From: G963422275 sp963422275
GTDB taxonomy: Bacteria; Pseudomonadota; Alphaproteobacteria; Rhodobacterales; Rhodobacteraceae
Assembly (NCBI GenBank): GCA_963422275.1
Contig: OY729418.1
Coordinates: 2,356,001-2,420,000 of the forward strand
Direction of reading: 5' to 3'
DNA length: 64,000 nucleotides
The translations under genes were made by a program, and so were the position numbers. The notes beneath the pieces were generated by a model. It was given only the letters and a program-made list of their open reading frames with translations. It was not told where the DNA came from and did not search any database. Below, piece by piece: positions 48,244 through 56,649 of this stretch; positions within the stretch are counted from its first letter, which is position 1; every line of letters starts with the position of its first letter.

Positions 48244-49329
48244 CTAGGCTTTCGATTTTACAGAACTCGCCGAGCCGGCCCAAGCAGCCTTCCAGTATGC
48301 CAGAGCGTAAAGCGCGAGCAGCAATGCCAAGACTCTGAGAGACCAATCCCTATCATGTGGAATAATTGAAACCGCAACCAATCCGGTCGCGGCCCCTACC
48401 CACATCAGCAATCCGGTCACGGGATTAGCGACCCGCTCATTTCTGACTGCCTTTGGCAGCCTCTTTACGATATCCTTGTAAACCAGCATGTGCAGGTGCG
48501 CGTTGTCCGGTTGGTAAGGTTTGCGGCCATTGAGAATCTTGCGAACGACCGAGAAGCCAGTTTCCAGTACGGGGTAGGCCAAGATCACCAAGCTGATCAA
48601 CGGTGAAACGTCGGGATTTCGCGCCGGAACCATGATGGCCGTGGAAGCGAGAACGAATCCCAGGAAATAGGCGCCCCCGTCTCCTAGGAAAATGTAGCCA
48701 GACGGAAAATTCACCAACAGGAACCCAAGCATCACCGATGTGGTTATGAGGCAGAACAGAGCCAAATCTTGGTCGCCCGCACGGAGCGAAACGACCATGA
48801 ACGCAGCCATCATGATGATCGCGGTCCCCGTCGCCAGACCGTGAAATCCGTCTACAATATTGACGGCGTGCGTCACACCAGCCATTACAAAGGCGGTAAA
48901 AATGACTGCGCCCCACGGAAGCGCCAGCATGAGATCAATCAAAAACACATCCACGTGCGCGACGACGTAACCGGTAACGAGACAGAACATCAGGCCTGAA
49001 ACCAGCGCCGCGACGAGACGTACCAAGGCGCTGCAGCCCTTGGTCAAATCCTCGATTGCACCAGACAAAAAGGCGGCCGCGGCGCTAGCGCCGACGGTAA
49101 TCATGAGACCGCGCACCGGTGCCGGCGCCACTATCGTAGCTGCCCAGTATCCTCCGTACACGACAAGACCACCGATTCTTGGAGTGGGCGATGTGTGGAA
49201 CTTTTGTGGGCCGGAAACGCTGTCGTAACTGAAAGAGCCATGCCAGCGCTTGGTCAACCCGATCAAAATGCTGGCAGCGAATGTGACTGCCAAGCCGAGG
49301 AGGGTCGGTAAAGCTACATCCGAAAGCAT
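48244..49329 (-). CDS. WecA/MraY-type undecaprenyl-phosphate sugar-phosphate transferase
   Basis: The protein (361 residues) has about ten hydrophobic segments and the family motifs PTPRIGG (48-54), GAIEDL (90-95), NIVDG (157-161), FLGDGG (214-219) and the HLH motif (278-280). It would transfer a sugar 1-phosphate from a UDP-sugar to undecaprenyl phosphate to start a surface polysaccharide. The sequence is closer to WecA-like enzymes than to MraY, which is normally in the mur cluster. With galE nearby, polysaccharide synthesis is plausible. The sugar is not known. Confidence 0.88.
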   Translation of the reverse strand: MLSDVALPTLLGLAVTFAASILIGLTKRWHGSFSYDSVSGPQKFHTSPTPRIGGLVVYGGYWAATIVAPAPVRGLMITVGASAAAAFLSGAIEDLTKGCSALVRLVAALVSGLMFCLVTGYVVAHVDVFLIDLMLALPWGAVIFTAFVMAGVTHAVNIVDGFHGLATGTAIIMMAAFMVVSLRAGDQDLALFCLITTSVMLGFLLVNFPSGYIFLGDGGAYFLGFVLASTAIMVPARNPDVSPLISLVILAYPVLETGFSVVRKILNGRKPYQPDNAHLHMLVYKDIVKRLPKAVRNERVANPVTGLLMWVGAATGLVAVSIIPHDRDWSLRVLALLLALYALAYWKAAWAGSASSVKSKA

Positions 49330-49674
49330 TGGAAAGGACAGCTTTTCGACAAAACGGTTATGATAGGTAGAAACACTTGCATCCCTCCAAGCGTGTCAGT
49401 GATGAATGCCGTGGCGATCGACCGCAAGCGGCTCTCTTTGCATTCGACAGGCGCACCTGACAGGACACATGCACCGTATCGAAACAGCCGAAAGACGCTC
49501 TCCACCGGGAGATTGGCACACTATCGTGTGCGTCAAATACTTGGTTATAGTGCTATTTCCAACAACTTTTTTGGGTTCTCAAGCCGGATCGCTTCGTCAA
49601 TACAAAGTTCAATTCGAGAAATGCGGGCATGAATTTGCCATTGCCGCCGCGCGGTGAGCTCTCAGCGACTGCCA
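49330..49674. other. Gap upstream of the transferase gene
   Basis: Only short frames without motifs are seen. No promoter was firmly placed. Confidence 0.4.
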
Positions 49675-49725
49675 GTTGCCGGGTTCGATGAGATGGAATC
49701 ACCTGTGATAGCTGTCGAGATGCTT
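49675..49725. repeat. Short repeat shared with 46065-46115, copy B
   Basis: This copy shares GTTGCCGGG and TCGATGAGATGGAA blocks with 46065-46115. It lies directly before the IS5-type transposase and may be part of that element's left end. Confidence 0.45.
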
Positions 49726-49769
49726 GTAACGGCACAGCGGAAGCTTCGCTGGATTGTCTTTATCAAGTT

Positions 49770-50657
49770 GTGGCAATTGCCGACCGTCTGGAGATGGACA
49801 GCCTGATCCCCTGGGAGCGCCTGGATGCCCGCATTGCGCCAGCGTATCCGAAGGGCGGCCGCAAGGGGCGACAGCCGCATCCGCTGTCGGCGATGCTGCG
49901 CGTGCACTGCGTTCGGCCGTTCTGCAATCTGAGCGATCCGGTGATGGATGACCGGCTTGCGAGGCGGAGAGCATCCGGCGCTTTGCCGGGGCGGTGCTTG
50001 AGAAGGTTCCGGACGAGACGACGATCCCGACTTCCGCCACCGGCTGGAGAGCCGCGGACTGGCGCACCAGCTGTTCGGGAGATCAGGGATCACCTGGCGG
50101 AGCAGGGGGTTTTGCTGAAGAAGGGCGGCATCGTTGACGCCACCATCATCTCGGCGCCATCGTCGACCAAGAACGAGAGCAACGCCCGCGACCCGGAGAT
50201 GCACCAGACCAAGAAGGGGAACCAGTGGCATTTCGGGATGAAGCTGCACATTGGCACCGACACCCGGGGTCTGGTGCACCACCTGGAGGGAACGGCCGCG
50301 AACGTTCACGACCTGACGCCTTCGGGCCAGCTTCTGCACGGCGAGGAGGAGCAAGTCCGGGGTGACTCTGGATACCGCGGGATCGGCAAGCGCGCGGAGC
50401 ACGCGCATCGCGAGGTTTCGTGGCAGATTGCCATGCCCCCGGGCCAGCGCCGGACGCTGGCGCCGGGCAGCGCCGCGGCCAGGGCGGAAACGGCGAAGGC
50501 CCGGGTGCGGGCGCGGGTGGAGCATCCGTTCCGGATCATCAAGCGGGTGTTCGGCTACGACATGGTTCGGTATCGGGGTCTGGACAAGAACGTGCAGCGG
50601 CTTGCGCCGCTTCCGGGCTTCTCGAACCTGATGATTGCCCAGCCGCACTTGCAATGA
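49770..50657 (+). pseudogene. IS5-type transposase with internal frameshifts
   Basis: The frame stays open for 295 codons, but the middle is scrambled. The N-terminal part (MDSLIPWERLDARIAPAYP) and the C-terminal part (GGIVDATIISAPSSTKN to the QRLAPLPGFSNLM end) fit an IS5 transposase. Between about 49960 and 50100 the family sequence (SIRRFAGAVLEKVPDETTIP, DFRHRLESRGLAHQLFG) is found only in the two other frames. Compensating indels therefore keep the frame open but destroy this stretch. It is probably inactive. The IS1595-type transposon lies just downstream. Confidence 0.8.
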
Positions 50658-50805
50658 CAAGGGAGAAGTGTGTCCGGAATTTGCCGGACCGGCCCTGCGG
50701 GGGCTGAAGTAGCGGCGGTTCAGCCCCGAAAACGCGCATTTGCGGCTTCCGGACCGCCGAAAACCGACCGGTGCAGCAGGGAGGGGCAAATTCCGCAGCA
50801 AACCC

Positions 50806-50813
50806 CAAAAAAA
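50806..50813 (+). repeat. Target-site duplication, left copy
   Basis: CAAAAAAA lies directly before the left inverted repeat and is repeated exactly at 53206-53213. The A-rich sequence means a chance match is possible but the 8-base length and exact junctions fit IS1595. Confidence 0.75.
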
Positions 50814-50879
50814 GGCGCTTATATACCAAAGTGACCAAGCTGACTTGGGTTCCGCAGGGACTCCGGCCATGATGGCGGG

Positions 50880-51293
50880 ATGCATTGGTTCTCTCAATTC
50901 GCCCAAGAGGCGCTCACCGTCATCCTCGGTCAAGGCTATGCGCTTTGCATCCTGGGCGGCTGCGTGGCGGGGATCGTGACCATGATCCTGCCGCGCTGGA
51001 TTCGTCGTCGTCTTCTCGAACGGACCATCGAGCAGGCATATATGGCCCTTCGGAACGTTTGCGAGCCATTGACGTTGAACCCCGAATGCATGAAGTCACA
51101 TGCAAGGGATCTGGTGAACGCCATGCTTGGGCGGCTTCGCCGGGCCAACCTGCATCCGCCAGACAGGTGTGACCGTAGCGATGAGTCCTTCGCCGAGTGG
51201 TTCGCGTTCCTCGGCAGATTGCGAGAGGACCTCAGTCAGGAGAGAGCGAAAACGGAAGATGAGCGACATTTTCTTGTTGCAATCCCCGCATGA
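50880..51293 (+). CDS. Small membrane-anchored protein of the IS1595-type transposon
   Basis: The protein (137 residues) is not recognised. A hydrophobic segment at about residues 16-38 (VILGQGYALCILGGCVAG and on) is followed by a basic cytoplasmic-type stretch (RWIRRRLLER) and a charged helical remainder rich in Arg, Glu and Asp. This suggests one membrane anchor with a cytoplasmic tail. It starts 43 bases inside the left inverted repeat and ends 31 bases before the transposase start, so it belongs to the element. Its function could be in target choice, regulation or as a cargo gene. Confidence 0.6.
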   Translation: MHWFSQFAQEALTVILGQGYALCILGGCVAGIVTMILPRWIRRRLLERTIEQAYMALRNVCEPLTLNPECMKSHARDLVNAMLGRLRRANLHPPDRCDRSDESFAEWFAFLGRLREDLSQERAKTEDERHFLVAIPA

Positions 51294-51324
51294 AAATGTC
51301 ACTGTACTTGCGCAATCAGAAGGC

Positions 51325-52320
51325 ATGAACATGGCTCGCAACGCACCCGGCAAGCACTGTCGCAAGGGGCTTTCGCTGGTCGAGATCACCCGGATGTTCC
51401 CGGATGACGAGGCGGCCCGCGCATGGATCGAGGGCATTCGCTGGCCGGAGGGGCCGCGTTGCCCGCATTGCGAGAGCGACCGCATTCAGCACCCGGTGGC
51501 GCACAAGACGATGACGCATCGCTGTCGCGCCTGCCGGAAGTGGTTCTCGGTCCGCACCGGGACGCCGATGCAGTCGAGCAAGCTGGACCTGCAAATCTGG
51601 GTGCTGGCCGTGTATCTGCTGAACACCTGCCTCAAGGGTTCGGCCAGCATGAAGCTGCACCGGGACCTGGGCGTGACGCAGAAAACCGCTTGGCATCTGG
51701 CACACCGCATCCGCGAGTCATGGGACGGCGCTGGCGGACTGTTCTCCGGTCCAGTGGAGACCGACGAGACCCATATCGGCGGCAAGCGGAAGAATATGAG
51801 CAACGCCAAGCGCAAGGAGCTGGCGGAAGCCGGCGCCGGGCGCGGGACCGTCGGCAAGGCGGCCGTCGTGGGCGTCAAGGACCGGGCCAGCAACCGGGTC
51901 TCGGCGCAGCGCGTCTCCCAGACCGACGCCAGCGCGCTACAGGGCTTCGTCCGGGACCATGCCGCGCCCGGCGCGACGCTCTGCACCGATGAGGCGTCCG
52001 CCTATCGCGGGATGCCCGAATATGTCCATGAGGCGGTCAATCATGGCGTCGGCGAGTTCGTCCGGGGACAGGCGCATTGCAACGGGATGGAATCGTTCTG
52101 GAGCCTCCTGAAGCGCGGCTGTCAGGGGACCTTCCACAAGTTCTCCGAGAAGCATCTGGACCGCCATGTTCGGGAGTTCGCCGGGCGGCACAGCATCCGC
52201 CCGCGCGACACGCTGGACATGATGCAGTCCGTCGTCATCAGCATGGCCGGGAAGCGCCTGCGCTACAAAGACCTCATCGCAGACAACGGCTTTCCCTCCG
52301 GCGCAAGGCCCGGCGCATGA
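51325..52320 (+). CDS. IS1595-family transposase
   Basis: The protein (331 residues) appears complete. It has an N-terminal zinc-ribbon-like domain (CPHC and CRAC), a helical DNA-binding part (LHRDLGVTQKTAWHLAHRIRES) and an ISXO2-like DDE domain: first Asp in VETDETHIGG, second Asp in LCTDEASAY, and the third catalytic site in the NGMESFWSLLKRG region, which fits the DDN(E)K pattern of this family. The start is ATG 51325; the upstream open frame runs into the preceding gene. Its stop overlaps the next ATG (ATGA). Confidence 0.9.
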   Translation: MNMARNAPGKHCRKGLSLVEITRMFPDDEAARAWIEGIRWPEGPRCPHCESDRIQHPVAHKTMTHRCRACRKWFSVRTGTPMQSSKLDLQIWVLAVYLLNTCLKGSASMKLHRDLGVTQKTAWHLAHRIRESWDGAGGLFSGPVETDETHIGGKRKNMSNAKRKELAEAGAGRGTVGKAAVVGVKDRASNRVSAQRVSQTDASALQGFVRDHAAPGATLCTDEASAYRGMPEYVHEAVNHGVGEFVRGQAHCNGMESFWSLLKRGCQGTFHKFSEKHLDRHVREFAGRHSIRPRDTLDMMQSVVISMAGKRLRYKDLIADNGFPSGARPGA

Positions 52321-52665
52321 CAGCCATTCTCGGGCATGGCGCAGTGGACCCGGCGCCGTCTTCGCCGCGACGGAAGGTCCGCAACGGAGCTCCGACCAAC
52401 GACCTTGCGCGGAGCGCCTGCGAAGACGGCAAGATCGACTGCGTTGTTCTGGATCCGCCGTGTATGCATTCGCCGGGAGGGACCGCTCACACTGGTCACA
52501 AGCCGTTCGAGGCGCACTGTCGGAACAACGGAACCGGACTGGTGGCAAATACCATGAAGCGGTGCTGGGGACCTTTGCCGCGCCGCCGGATTGGAAGCGT
52601 GGCGCGTCCTGCGGGAACGGGGCGTCCTCATCGTTAAATGCCAGGATGAGGTTTGCGCGAACACG
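52317..52665 (+). pseudogene. DNA methyltransferase relic in the transposon
   Basis: The frame starting at ATG 52317 overlaps the transposase stop and reads IDCVVLDPPCMHSPGGTAHTG, with the DPP(Y/C) catalytic motif of N4/N6-type DNA methyltransferases. The match then moves to a second frame (GGKYHEAVL) and to a third (EAWRVLRERGVLIVKCQDEVCAN). The order is right, but two frameshifts and the sudden break after 52665 mean it is dead. The tyrosine of DPPY is also changed to cysteine here. Confidence 0.75.
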
Positions 52666-53024
52666 GCTTCGAGACAGGCAACGGCAACCGAACATCGAAG
52701 ACGGACATGCGCATCGGAACCCGGCGCTTCGAGGTCAAAGCCGCCTCGCTCGGCGCGAAGGGGATTTTCCAGTTCAATCATGTCCGTCTCGACCGGCAAT
52801 ATGACTTCTTGCTGTGCATTGGCGTCTGCCCGTCCGAAATCCGGTTCGCTATATGGCGCAAGGGCGCTGTCGCCGAAGGCGATGCCGGGAGCCTTGTCCG
52901 CATGGCTGAAGGACAGGCCGTCACCTGCAAGATCACCAAGCGGCTGGACGCCATGTCGCCGATAGAGCTTCTGCCAACCGTCATAACCGACATGTTGGGT
53001 CTTGAACCAAGAGGAAAACCATGA
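52653..53024 (+). CDS. Possible PD-(D/E)XK nuclease-like protein of the transposon, probably N-truncated
   Basis: The frame (123 codons from TTG 52653) is not recognised as a whole. The segment TDMRIGTRRFEVKAAS has an Asp followed after about nine residues by ExK, and it continues into FQFNHVRLDRQYDFLLCIGV and EIRFAIWRKG, a pattern seen in restriction-type PD-(D/E)XK domains. It follows a methyltransferase relic, which makes a restriction endonuclease fragment plausible. Its first residues overlap the broken methyltransferase, so a deletion probably fused the two and removed its true start. The final bases overlap the next ATG (ATGA). Confidence 0.5.
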   Translation: MREHGFETGNGNRTSKTDMRIGTRRFEVKAASLGAKGIFQFNHVRLDRQYDFLLCIGVCPSEIRFAIWRKGAVAEGDAGSLVRMAEGQAVTCKITKRLDAMSPIELLPTVITDMLGLEPRGKP

Positions 53025-53170
53025 CCGCGAAGCCGAAGCGCGGTCGGCCGGCAGAGAAGCCGCTGCCGGAGCCGATCCCGGACACGCCGGAGAACATCAT
53101 GCGGGCGGTGCTGGCGACGCCGAACAAGCGCGACGACGAGTGGGACCATCTCAAACCCAAGACCTGCTGA
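53021..53170 (+). CDS. 49-residue basic and proline-rich small protein of the transposon
   Basis: The frame MTAKPKRGRPAEKPLPEPIP to a WDHLKPKTC end is preceded by AGAGGAAAACC, a good ribosome site, and overlaps the previous stop by four bases. KRGRP resembles an AT-hook-like DNA contact. It ends 11 bases before the right inverted repeat, so it is the last gene of the element. No function can be assigned. Confidence 0.6.
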   Translation: MTAKPKRGRPAEKPLPEPIPDTPENIMRAVLATPNKRDDEWDHLKPKTC

Positions 53171-53205
53171 CGCCAGGATGATGGTCACTCATGTATATAA
53201 CCCCC

Positions 53206-53213
53206 CAAAAAAA
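53206..53213 (+). repeat. Target-site duplication, right copy
   Basis: This is the exact repeat of 50806-50813, directly after the right inverted repeat of the IS1595-type transposon. Confidence 0.75.
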
Positions 53214-53231
53214 ACCCTCCAAATCAGAGGT

Positions 53232-53512
53232 TCCCTAGTCGGCAGAGCAGTTGACGCTCTCGTGAGGGATGTCAAGTGCCGCATCGGCAAATGCAAGGTG
53301 GCGATGGCATCGAAGATGAACAAGGTGCACCGGGCGACGACTTGCTCCAGCGTGGCTTTCGCTCCCCTTCCGATTCTTATGGGCGAAAGTCTCGTCGGCT
53401 CCGACGACCCTGGCAAGCCGATCAGGCGTTTGCCGAACCGAATCAGGGAAACGGTTGCCCAGCGATGCGCACGAATCCCTCCGATGGACCCGATTTCCAT
53501 CATCCCAAGCTA
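53232..53512 (-). pseudogene. ISXO2/IS1595-type transposase relic
   Basis: The minus strand reads GNRFPDSVRQTPDRLARV and then VGADETFAHKNRKGSES, which aligns with the relic at 22975-23341. Neither start nor end is left. It lies just outside the right end of the intact IS1595-type transposon but is a different, older lineage. Confidence 0.65.
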
Positions 53513-53514
53513 AG

Positions 53515-53978
53515 ACAATAGAATCATCCTGCACAAGTGAAGGCTCAGTTCGCGATTGAGCCCTTGTGAAGGAAAGCTGTCCATGTAAACGATCATGAGC
53601 TCGATTGGACCGGAAGCTTCACTGTGACGTGGGCTGGCAATCGCCGGTTTCCGCTGGCAAGCGAACGCAGCGGTTTGTCACGGCAGCGATGCCCGCCGGG
53701 GTGCTTTGGCGTCAAGAGGCTGTTGTCCAGCTTTCCGGTGCCTGTTCCACAAGCTAGCCCGACATCGAGACAGGGCGGTCCGCCAGCAGGTTAGATCAAG
53801 AGGAAGGAAGCCCTGCCCTGGAGCGAGGCAGAGCAGGTTCAGTGCAAGTACCCGAATGATGTGGAGCGGGCAATCGTCGGGCCGGCTGTTCCGACACGCA
53901 GCTTTGCCGCCTGCCGGATCATGCTCTGCGGCACGCCTTCGATTTCCAACTATTTCGGACAGTATTTCGATATGCTTT
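53515..53978. other. Gene-poor segment
   Basis: No credible gene, repeat or regulatory site was identified here. Confidence 0.4.
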
Positions 53979-54527
53979 ATGGATCCGGACTGCCCCTATG
54001 ACACTCCGGGGGTTCCGGAAATCTGCGTCGCACTCCCTGAACGTTGCATTGAGTACCCTAAATTTTGCAACGTTGCGCGTGACGTGAACGTGGGATCCAA
54101 CGAAATCCTGCCCCGGGAGGTTACGCGAGAAGAGATTCATGCCGTGATCATGAGTCATTTTGAATATATCTGCAAAATACACGCGACGGTGTCCTTCATC
54201 TTCAGCTACGGAGAAGGCGAACTGGGCAGAATCATCATTCGAGTCGAAGAAAGTGCGAATCCTTACATCTTCGTCAGTCCATGGAGTGTTGAAATGAGCT
54301 TTAGGATGGACAGCGGCAACTCTGTGGAGAATCAGTTTTTTTACCCTGTCGAAGCTTGCCGAGTTGTACGTGGAGACACATTTTCGACGCGTCCGTCATT
54401 CGTGACTGCCGGGGCCGCGACGCAGGAGCGGAGGTTCAGGGGAGGGAAACGCTGCATCGGGGGCGAGGCTTGCGGCCTGCCGGTTCCTGTTGCGCCGCCA
54501 TGCGCAATAGCCAAAGGCTTGACATGA
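53979..54527 (+). CDS. Hypothetical open frame, doubtful
   Basis: An open frame of 182 codons starts MDPDCPYDTPGVPEICVALP. Its first 130 residues look protein-like (acidic, with alternating hydrophobic residues such as VSFIFSYGEGELGRIIIRVEE), but the last 40 are Arg- and Gly-rich and look like non-coding GC-rich DNA read through. No family is recognised and no good ribosome site is seen. It may be a decayed gene. Confidence 0.25.
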   Translation: MDPDCPYDTPGVPEICVALPERCIEYPKFCNVARDVNVGSNEILPREVTREEIHAVIMSHFEYICKIHATVSFIFSYGEGELGRIIIRVEESANPYIFVSPWSVEMSFRMDSGNSVENQFFYPVEACRVVRGDTFSTRPSFVTAGAATQERRFRGGKRCIGGEACGLPVPVAPPCAIAKGLT

Positions 54528-55105
54528 TTAAATCCGGCAAGCGCGATGCAATTGTCGGCCTTCGAGAATGATGATCCGGCCATGGCCTCGGTGCGGCAGG
54601 CCCGCGGAGAGGTCCGATCGCCAAGTTCGCCGGGATGGAACCGCCCCGGGCGGCGGCAGGGACCTAAAACTAATGCGCCTGTGTGCGCGAGACCCGCTTG
54701 CGTGCCGCCGTCAATTCCCGAAAATCGATTCCCGAAACCGCTTGCCGTTCATCTACCTGGCCTCCAGACGAATCGAGAATCATTGCATCAGCACGCTCAC
54801 GAAATGCGAAATGCGCCTAAGTAAGTGAAAATGGCATGTTTTCGTGGCGAAAGTTAAGTTGATATTGATATGTTGCACGCAAATTTCCCTTTTGCCAAGC
54901 GACATCCATCGAAGCTTTCTTCGGCATGCACTGCAACATCGGGCATTGTGCGTTCCCGACCCCTCGAAGCCGCCCGGAAACGTGAAGCAGATATTGGTAC
55001 CAGCATGGATGTAAATTCGCTCGTATCGCTTATGGATTGGATGTCTCGAATGTGGTTTGAAAAAGAGAAATGTCGATTCCGAGAAGCTCTGCAAAGATCA
55101 CGCCG
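54528..55105. other. Gene-poor segment before crcB
   Basis: Short frames without motifs are present. I looked for a fluoride riboswitch ahead of crcB and did not find a convincing one. Confidence 0.4.
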
Positions 55106-55489
55106 ATGATCTTGACTCTGGTGCAAATTGGAATTGGAGGAGCGTTTGGATCAATCAGTCGGTTTCTCACTGGCGTTGCCGCGGAAAGGATTCTTGGAAC
55201 CGGGTTTCCCTACGGCACATTCATTGTGAACATGGTCGGCTCGCTGCTTATGGGTATTGCGTTTGTGTTGCTTGCCGACAGTCAATCTGTTTCCACCAAG
55301 TTTGCACCCCTCGTGCTTACCGGATTTCTCGGCGGTTATACGACCTTTTCAGCGTACTCGCTCGATTTCTGGCGGCTTTTCACGGAAGGCAGACTGGAAG
55401 CGGCAATGGGGTACGCGCTAGGATCGGTGTTCGTGGCGATAGTCTCGCTTGCCGTTGGAATAACGGTCGCGCGCTGGGGGCTGAGTTGA
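55106..55489 (+). CDS. crcB: Fluoride channel CrcB/Fluc
   Basis: The protein (127 residues) has four hydrophobic segments and the Fluc motifs GGAFGSISRFL, GTFIVNMVGSLLMG and GFLGGYTTFSAYS, which line the fluoride pathway. It exports fluoride as a double-barrelled dimer. The start is ATG 55106; an in-frame ATG 36 bases earlier is less like the family. Its stop overlaps the rluC start codon (TTGA). Confidence 0.95.
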   Translation: MILTLVQIGIGGAFGSISRFLTGVAAERILGTGFPYGTFIVNMVGSLLMGIAFVLLADSQSVSTKFAPLVLTGFLGGYTTFSAYSLDFWRLFTEGRLEAAMGYALGSVFVAIVSLAVGITVARWGLS

Positions 55490-56523
55490 GCAAAGCGCGG
55501 TTCGAGGCGGTGCAGTGCGCGGACGCAGGCCAGCGCTTGGACCGTTGGCTGCGCCGAAAATGGCCGGAGCTCCAGCAGGCCAGGATCGAGCGGATGTGCC
55601 GCAAAGGCGAGATTCGAATTGATGGCAAGCGCGTGAAGGCCTCGGCACAGGTCGCAGCTGGACAAAAGATACGAATGCCGCCTGGCGTGGCGATTTCGGA
55701 CACACCCCCGGGTCGCCAAGCAAAACACTTGAACTTGAGCAAGGCGGAGGTCCAGGAAATCCGTGCATCGGTGATTTTTCGGGACGAGAGCATCCTAGTG
55801 TTGAACAAGCCCCCAAATCTAGCGACTCAGGGCGGCACCGGACAGCGGAGGCATATTGACGGAATGGCTGCGGCACTGCAGTTTGACGCTGCCAAGCCAC
55901 CCCTGCTGGTACACAGGCTGGATAAAGACACCTCCGGCGTCTTGGTCATGGCCCGGACCATCCCTTGCGCCCGCGTCCTGACGGCAATGTTCCGACGACG
56001 CGAACCGGAGAAATGCTATTGGGCTTTGGTTTCAGGCATTCCTCTTCGGTCGTCCGGGACCATTCGCTTTCACCTGTACCGCCTTTCTGCAGGAGGGCGT
56101 GGGAAAATGAACTGCGTTTCTCCAGGGCGTGCCGGCGAAATCGCCGGAGCCAAGGTTGCCATAACGAGATACTCTGTAATCGAGACGGTTGGCGACCGTG
56201 TGGCGGCAGTGGCACTCGATCCTGTTACTGGCCGCACGCATCAGCTTCGTGCGCATATGGCGAAAATCGGGAACCCGATTGTTGGCGACGTGAAGTACGG
56301 CAGCAGGACCGGGGCCGCAGATGCAGGCTGGACATCAGAGCTTGGCGCGGTCTTGCCCCGCGGTCTTCAACTGCACGCCAGGAGTCTTAAGATCGATCAC
56401 CCCGAGTCTGGAGATCAGTTGGAGTTCATTGCACCGTTGCCTGCCCACATGCAGGCCGCATTTGCTGTGTTCGGGTGGAGTCCCGACGATTTTCCCGCAA
56501 AACCGTTCGCGATAGAAAGATGA
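55486..56523 (+). CDS. rluC: 23S rRNA pseudouridine synthase, RluA/RluC family
   Basis: The protein (345 residues) has an S4 RNA-binding domain (about residues 15-70), a catalytic domain with Asp146 in HRLDKDTSG, and the GRTHQLRAHMAKIGNPIVGD motif. It probably modifies 23S rRNA at the RluC sites. The start is TTG 55486 overlapping the crcB stop; the longer upstream frame is a shadow. Confidence 0.93.
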   Translation: MSKARFEAVQCADAGQRLDRWLRRKWPELQQARIERMCRKGEIRIDGKRVKASAQVAAGQKIRMPPGVAISDTPPGRQAKHLNLSKAEVQEIRASVIFRDESILVLNKPPNLATQGGTGQRRHIDGMAAALQFDAAKPPLLVHRLDKDTSGVLVMARTIPCARVLTAMFRRREPEKCYWALVSGIPLRSSGTIRFHLYRLSAGGRGKMNCVSPGRAGEIAGAKVAITRYSVIETVGDRVAAVALDPVTGRTHQLRAHMAKIGNPIVGDVKYGSRTGAADAGWTSELGAVLPRGLQLHARSLKIDHPESGDQLEFIAPLPAHMQAAFAVFGWSPDDFPAKPFAIER

Positions 56524-56649
56524 TGATATCGAGTTTCGGCTGGATAAGACAGTGCGGATGTGCGTTCGACTTCGTAGCCCAAGCGTTGCAGATGCGCTTG
56601 GCTGGGCATAAACGGTGGACGCTTTCAGGAATGGCCGCGGACTTCAAAG

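Larger units (their letters stand above)
50814..53205 (+). mobile_element. IS1595-type transposon with passenger genes
   Basis: The element is 2392 bp. Its ends are imperfect 24-bp inverted repeats (50814-50837 and 53182-53205) that match at 19 of 24 positions, share GG at the tip, TTATATAC and AGTGACCA. It is flanked by an exact 8-bp direct repeat CAAAAAAA (50806-50813 and 53206-53213), the duplication length known for the IS1595 family. Inside, in order on the plus strand, are a 137-residue small protein, the transposase, a broken methyltransferase, a 123-codon nuclease-like frame and a 49-residue protein. The last four overlap or nearly overlap. The target was an A-rich tract downstream of the IS5 copy. 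Confidence 0.88.

Noticed and set aside
49662..50933. 423-codon open frame on the minus strand across the IS5 copy
   Set aside because: It is antisense to recognisable transposase sequence, and its Arg- and Pro-rich composition is typical of shadow frames.
52317..53024. Working restriction-modification system in the transposon
   Set aside because: The methyltransferase is split over three frames and the nuclease-like frame lacks its start, so the pair cannot be intact.
54528..55105. Fluoride riboswitch ahead of crcB
   Set aside because: I could not find the conserved pseudoknot core sequence or a suitable pairing near the start codon.
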